Positions 5,322 through 6,465 of a stretch of 6,465 nucleotides of DNA are shown piece by piece. Numbering within the stretch: the stretch's first letter is position 1; each line of letters opens with the position of its first letter. The notes under the pieces were generated by a model that saw only the letters and a program-made list of their open reading frames with translations, had not been told where the DNA came from and ran no database searches. Origin of the DNA: Spirochaetaceae bacterium (lineage in GTDB: Bacteria > Spirochaetota > Spirochaetia > B11-G9); NCBI GenBank assembly GCA_030600745.1, contig JAUVLL010000197.1, positions 1-6,465 of the forward strand, written 5' to 3'. Position numbers and translations under genes: made by a program.

Positions 5322-5351
5322 GGCGAGCAGCAAACTTGTTTGCGACCAGCC
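5322..5351 (-). ncRNA. Leader hairpin 1 of the 95-residue protein gene
   Basis: On the minus strand the arms GGCUGGUCGCAAA and UUUGCUGCUCGCC pair around a CAAG loop. That gives eight Watson-Crick pairs in the outer GGC/GCC and inner GCAAA/UUUGC blocks, and between them G-U, G-C, U-G flanked by two pyrimidine mismatches. The two wobble pairs exist only in minus-strand RNA; on the plus strand they become A/C mismatches. This favours an RNA role in the transcript reading toward the 95-residue gene. Confidence 0.5.
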
Positions 5352-5361
5352 TACTATCAGC

Positions 5362-5390
5362 ATAATATGTCAGAAAAGATATTCTTTCAA
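5362..5390 (-). promoter_or_regulatory. Strong sigma70-type promoter of the 95-residue protein gene
   Basis: On the minus strand: TTGAAA (5390-5385, 5 of 6 matches), a 17-base spacer, and TATTAT (5367-5362, 5 of 6). Transcription would begin near 5355, just before leader hairpin 1, giving a leader of about 95 bases. An inverted repeat TTCTT-TC-AAGAA (5382-5393) covers the -35 box and could be an operator. Confidence 0.7.
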
Positions 5391-5410
5391 GAACTTAATT
5401 TATTCATCCC

Positions 5411-5443
5411 TTAATAAATAAACCCGACCAATTTATGGTCGGG
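5411..5443 (-). terminator. Intrinsic terminator of the FecR-domain gene
   Basis: On the minus strand CCCGACC (5443-5437) and GGTCGGG (5429-5423) form a 7-bp GC-rich stem with a 7-base loop, directly followed by a T-rich tail (TTTATTTATT, 5422 onward). It lies 30 bases after the stop codon at 5473 and ahead of the promoter of the 95-residue gene, insulating the two. Confidence 0.85.
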
Positions 5444-5472
5444 TAACTTTATATGAAAAAAACTTCTACTAT

Positions 5473-6351
5473 CTACATATTTTTTAATAGAGCATCTGCA
5501 GATCGCCCAATATCGCTGGATGGATTCATTTTAACGGTTATTTCAAGCTTCTTTACAGCATCCTTACCCCTTCCAAGACCATTAAGGGCAGTGGCTGCAA
5601 GATAATTTACGGCCTGTGCTGTACCGGAAAAATCATCATTCTTTAAAAAATCATTAAAGAGATCAAGGGCATCCACATAAGCCAGAGATTCGAGAAGAAG
5701 AGTGCCTTTAAGAACTACAAAATCAGGATAGTATTCAGAATCATAATCACTCTCAACTTTATCAAGATAAGAGAGAGCTCTGCCTGAAGATCCCAGCATA
5801 TAATAGCTGTACCCAATGTAATAGTTATAATCGGAAAGTTCTTCATCAAAAGCCAGGTCTATCTCCTGGTTAAGAAAATCTATGGCACTATTAAAATCAC
5901 CATCACCGATCATCACAATTGCTTCATCGATAATCATACTGTCTTCAGAAAGCCATTCAACATCGTCTGTTACAGTGGCGGATCCTCTTACTCCCATAAC
6001 TGCGGTTTGCACATTGGAACGACTATTATCACCTGACAGAAATTTTTTAAAAACAGGATTATTACTCCAGGCTGAAACCTTCCCTTTCCGGGAAATTAGT
6101 TCCCCCAGCTTATATGTACCAGGTTTATTCAGCAGCAGTGTACTACCATCTGCATCTATTTCAACCAGAGAGTTGGCCCCGATTCTTATAGTACTGCTGC
6201 CATCTATCATGTCTCCAATAAAAACTTCATACCATGATCCGCCATCTTTCAGATATATATCACCTTCCGAATAAACGAGCATAAGCTCTCCTGCAGTCAA
6301 TGGGAATACCATTAAAACCAGCAGCATTATTATTACCAGATATTTTTTCAA
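5473..6351 (-). CDS. Exported FecR-domain protein with TPR-like repeats
   Basis: A 292-residue protein. Residues 1-20 are a typical Sec signal peptide (MKK, hydrophobic core, LTA before GE) with no lipobox Cys, so it is probably a periplasmic or secreted soluble protein. Residues 26-95 look like a FecR domain (EGDIYLKDGGSWYEVFIGDMI ... STIRIGANSLVEIDADGSTLLL). The AVMGVRGSA block (117-125) is the motif often seen after it. Residues 137-280 hold about four degenerate TPR units at roughly 137-170, 175-203, 208-240 and 245-277. FecR-TPR fusions of this kind are common in spirochaetes and usually lack a FecI sigma factor partner; none is visible here. The longest frame starts at TTG 6357, directly touching GGAGG. 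TTG 6351 is 6 bases from it and gives the natural MKK start. It has its own promoter and terminator. Confidence 0.85.
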   Translation of the reverse strand: MKKYLVIIMLLVLMVFPLTAGELMLVYSEGDIYLKDGGSWYEVFIGDMIDGSSTIRIGANSLVEIDADGSTLLLNKPGTYKLGELISRKGKVSAWSNNPVFKKFLSGDNSRSNVQTAVMGVRGSATVTDDVEWLSEDSMIIDEAIVMIGDGDFNSAIDFLNQEIDLAFDEELSDYNYYIGYSYYMLGSSGRALSYLDKVESDYDSEYYPDFVVLKGTLLLESLAYVDALDLFNDFLKNDDFSGTAQAVNYLAATALNGLGRGKDAVKKLEITVKMNPSSDIGRSADALLKNM

Positions 6352-6357
6352 AACCAA

Positions 6358-6362
6358 CCTCC
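6358..6362 (-). promoter_or_regulatory. Ribosome binding site that fixes the TTG start of the FecR-domain gene
   Basis: GGAGG on the minus strand. It abuts the first TTG (6357) with zero spacing but is 6 bases from the second TTG (6351), which is therefore the likely start. Confidence 0.75.
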
Positions 6363-6387
6363 AGTCACTATTAGAAAACGAGTAACT
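6363..6387 (-). promoter_or_regulatory. 5'-terminal stem-loop in the FecR-domain mRNA
   Basis: On the minus strand AGUUACU (6387-6381) pairs fully with AGUGACU (6369-6363), including one G-U pair, around an 11-base loop. It would sit at the very 5' end of the transcript and touches the GGAGG. It could stabilise the mRNA or affect ribosome access. Confidence 0.45.
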
Positions 6388-6394
6388 TATTTAT

Positions 6395-6423
6395 ATTCTA
6401 TCCCATTTTTCTTTAAAACTCAA
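6395..6423 (-). promoter_or_regulatory. Sigma70-type promoter of the FecR-domain gene
   Basis: On the minus strand: TTGAGT (6423-6418, 4 of 6 matches), a 17-base spacer, and TAGAAT (6400-6395, 5 of 6), with very AT-rich DNA upstream that could act as an UP element. Transcription would begin near 6388. The rest of the window, 6424-6465, shows no gene. Confidence 0.65.
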
Positions 6424-6465
6424 TTTTGACTGATATTTTATATTAATTATTCATAACCTTTCCGC

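Noticed and set aside
5293..5330. Hammerhead-ribozyme-like fragment on the minus strand (AUGAGUC ... GGACGAA)
   Set aside because: The invariant CUGA of the core is replaced by CCAA, GAAA is GAAG, and no suitable cleavage site or stem III was found. The likeness is superficial.
5882..6274. 130-codon open frame on the plus strand
   Set aside because: It is antisense to the FecR-domain gene, whose signal peptide, domain and expression signals are clear.
6426..6454. Possible plus-strand promoter TTGACT-17-ATTCAT at the right edge
   Set aside because: The -10 matches only 3 of 6 positions and no gene is visible before the window ends.
1..6465. Defence island, phage, CRISPR or transposon content
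   Set aside because: No array, integrase, transposase, toxin-antitoxin pair or terminal repeats bounding genes were found. sbcB alone does not make a defence system.

Overview
The window is an ordinary-looking bacterial chromosomal segment, AT-rich, with compact genes on both strands. It holds four recognisable housekeeping-type genes (ychF, sbcB, hflX and the start of an aldo/keto reductase gene), one membrane protein of a known uncharacterised family (DUF2784), a small four-cysteine protein, one orphan 95-residue protein and an exported FecR-domain/TPR protein. The mix, especially the FecR-plus-TPR exported protein and the small Cys protein, resembles spirochaetes or deltaproteobacteria-like lineages. 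That placement is an inference and is not proven by any single marker here.

Layout from left to right. At 1-123 (minus) is the N-terminus of an aldo/keto reductase. At 124-258 a short gap is filled by two inverted repeats. At 259-1368 (minus) is ychF, whose start is corrected to a GTG because the upstream in-frame ATG lies inside the -35 box of its own promoter. Divergent from it, sbcB (exonuclease I) runs on the plus strand and ends at 2940, its stop codon embedded in a 30-base palindromic repeat. Convergent with sbcB is a 62-residue four-Cys protein gene (2969-3157, minus). Divergent from that, hflX (3199-4491, plus) has a promoter so close to its ATG that the mRNA should be leaderless or nearly so. 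A DUF2784 membrane protein gene follows (4564-4968, plus). Convergent with it, three bases away, is an orphan 95-residue protein gene (4972-5259, minus). It has a strong promoter, a strong Shine-Dalgarno sequence and a leader of about 95 nt predicted to fold into two consecutive hairpins. Finally, a FecR-domain/TPR exported protein is at 5473-6351 (minus), with a TTG start corrected by its ribosome binding site, a good promoter and an intrinsic terminator.

Functionally, YchF and HflX are both ribosome-associated P-loop NTPases and SbcB is a 3'-5' single-strand DNA exonuclease. They are not known to form a pathway, and the alternating strands argue against one operon. No mobile element, CRISPR array, tRNA, rRNA or obvious defence system was seen. 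The most unusual content is non-coding: the two-hairpin leader at 5280-5351, the paired inverted repeats at 151-258, the palindrome swallowing the sbcB stop codon, and the apparently leaderless hflX.
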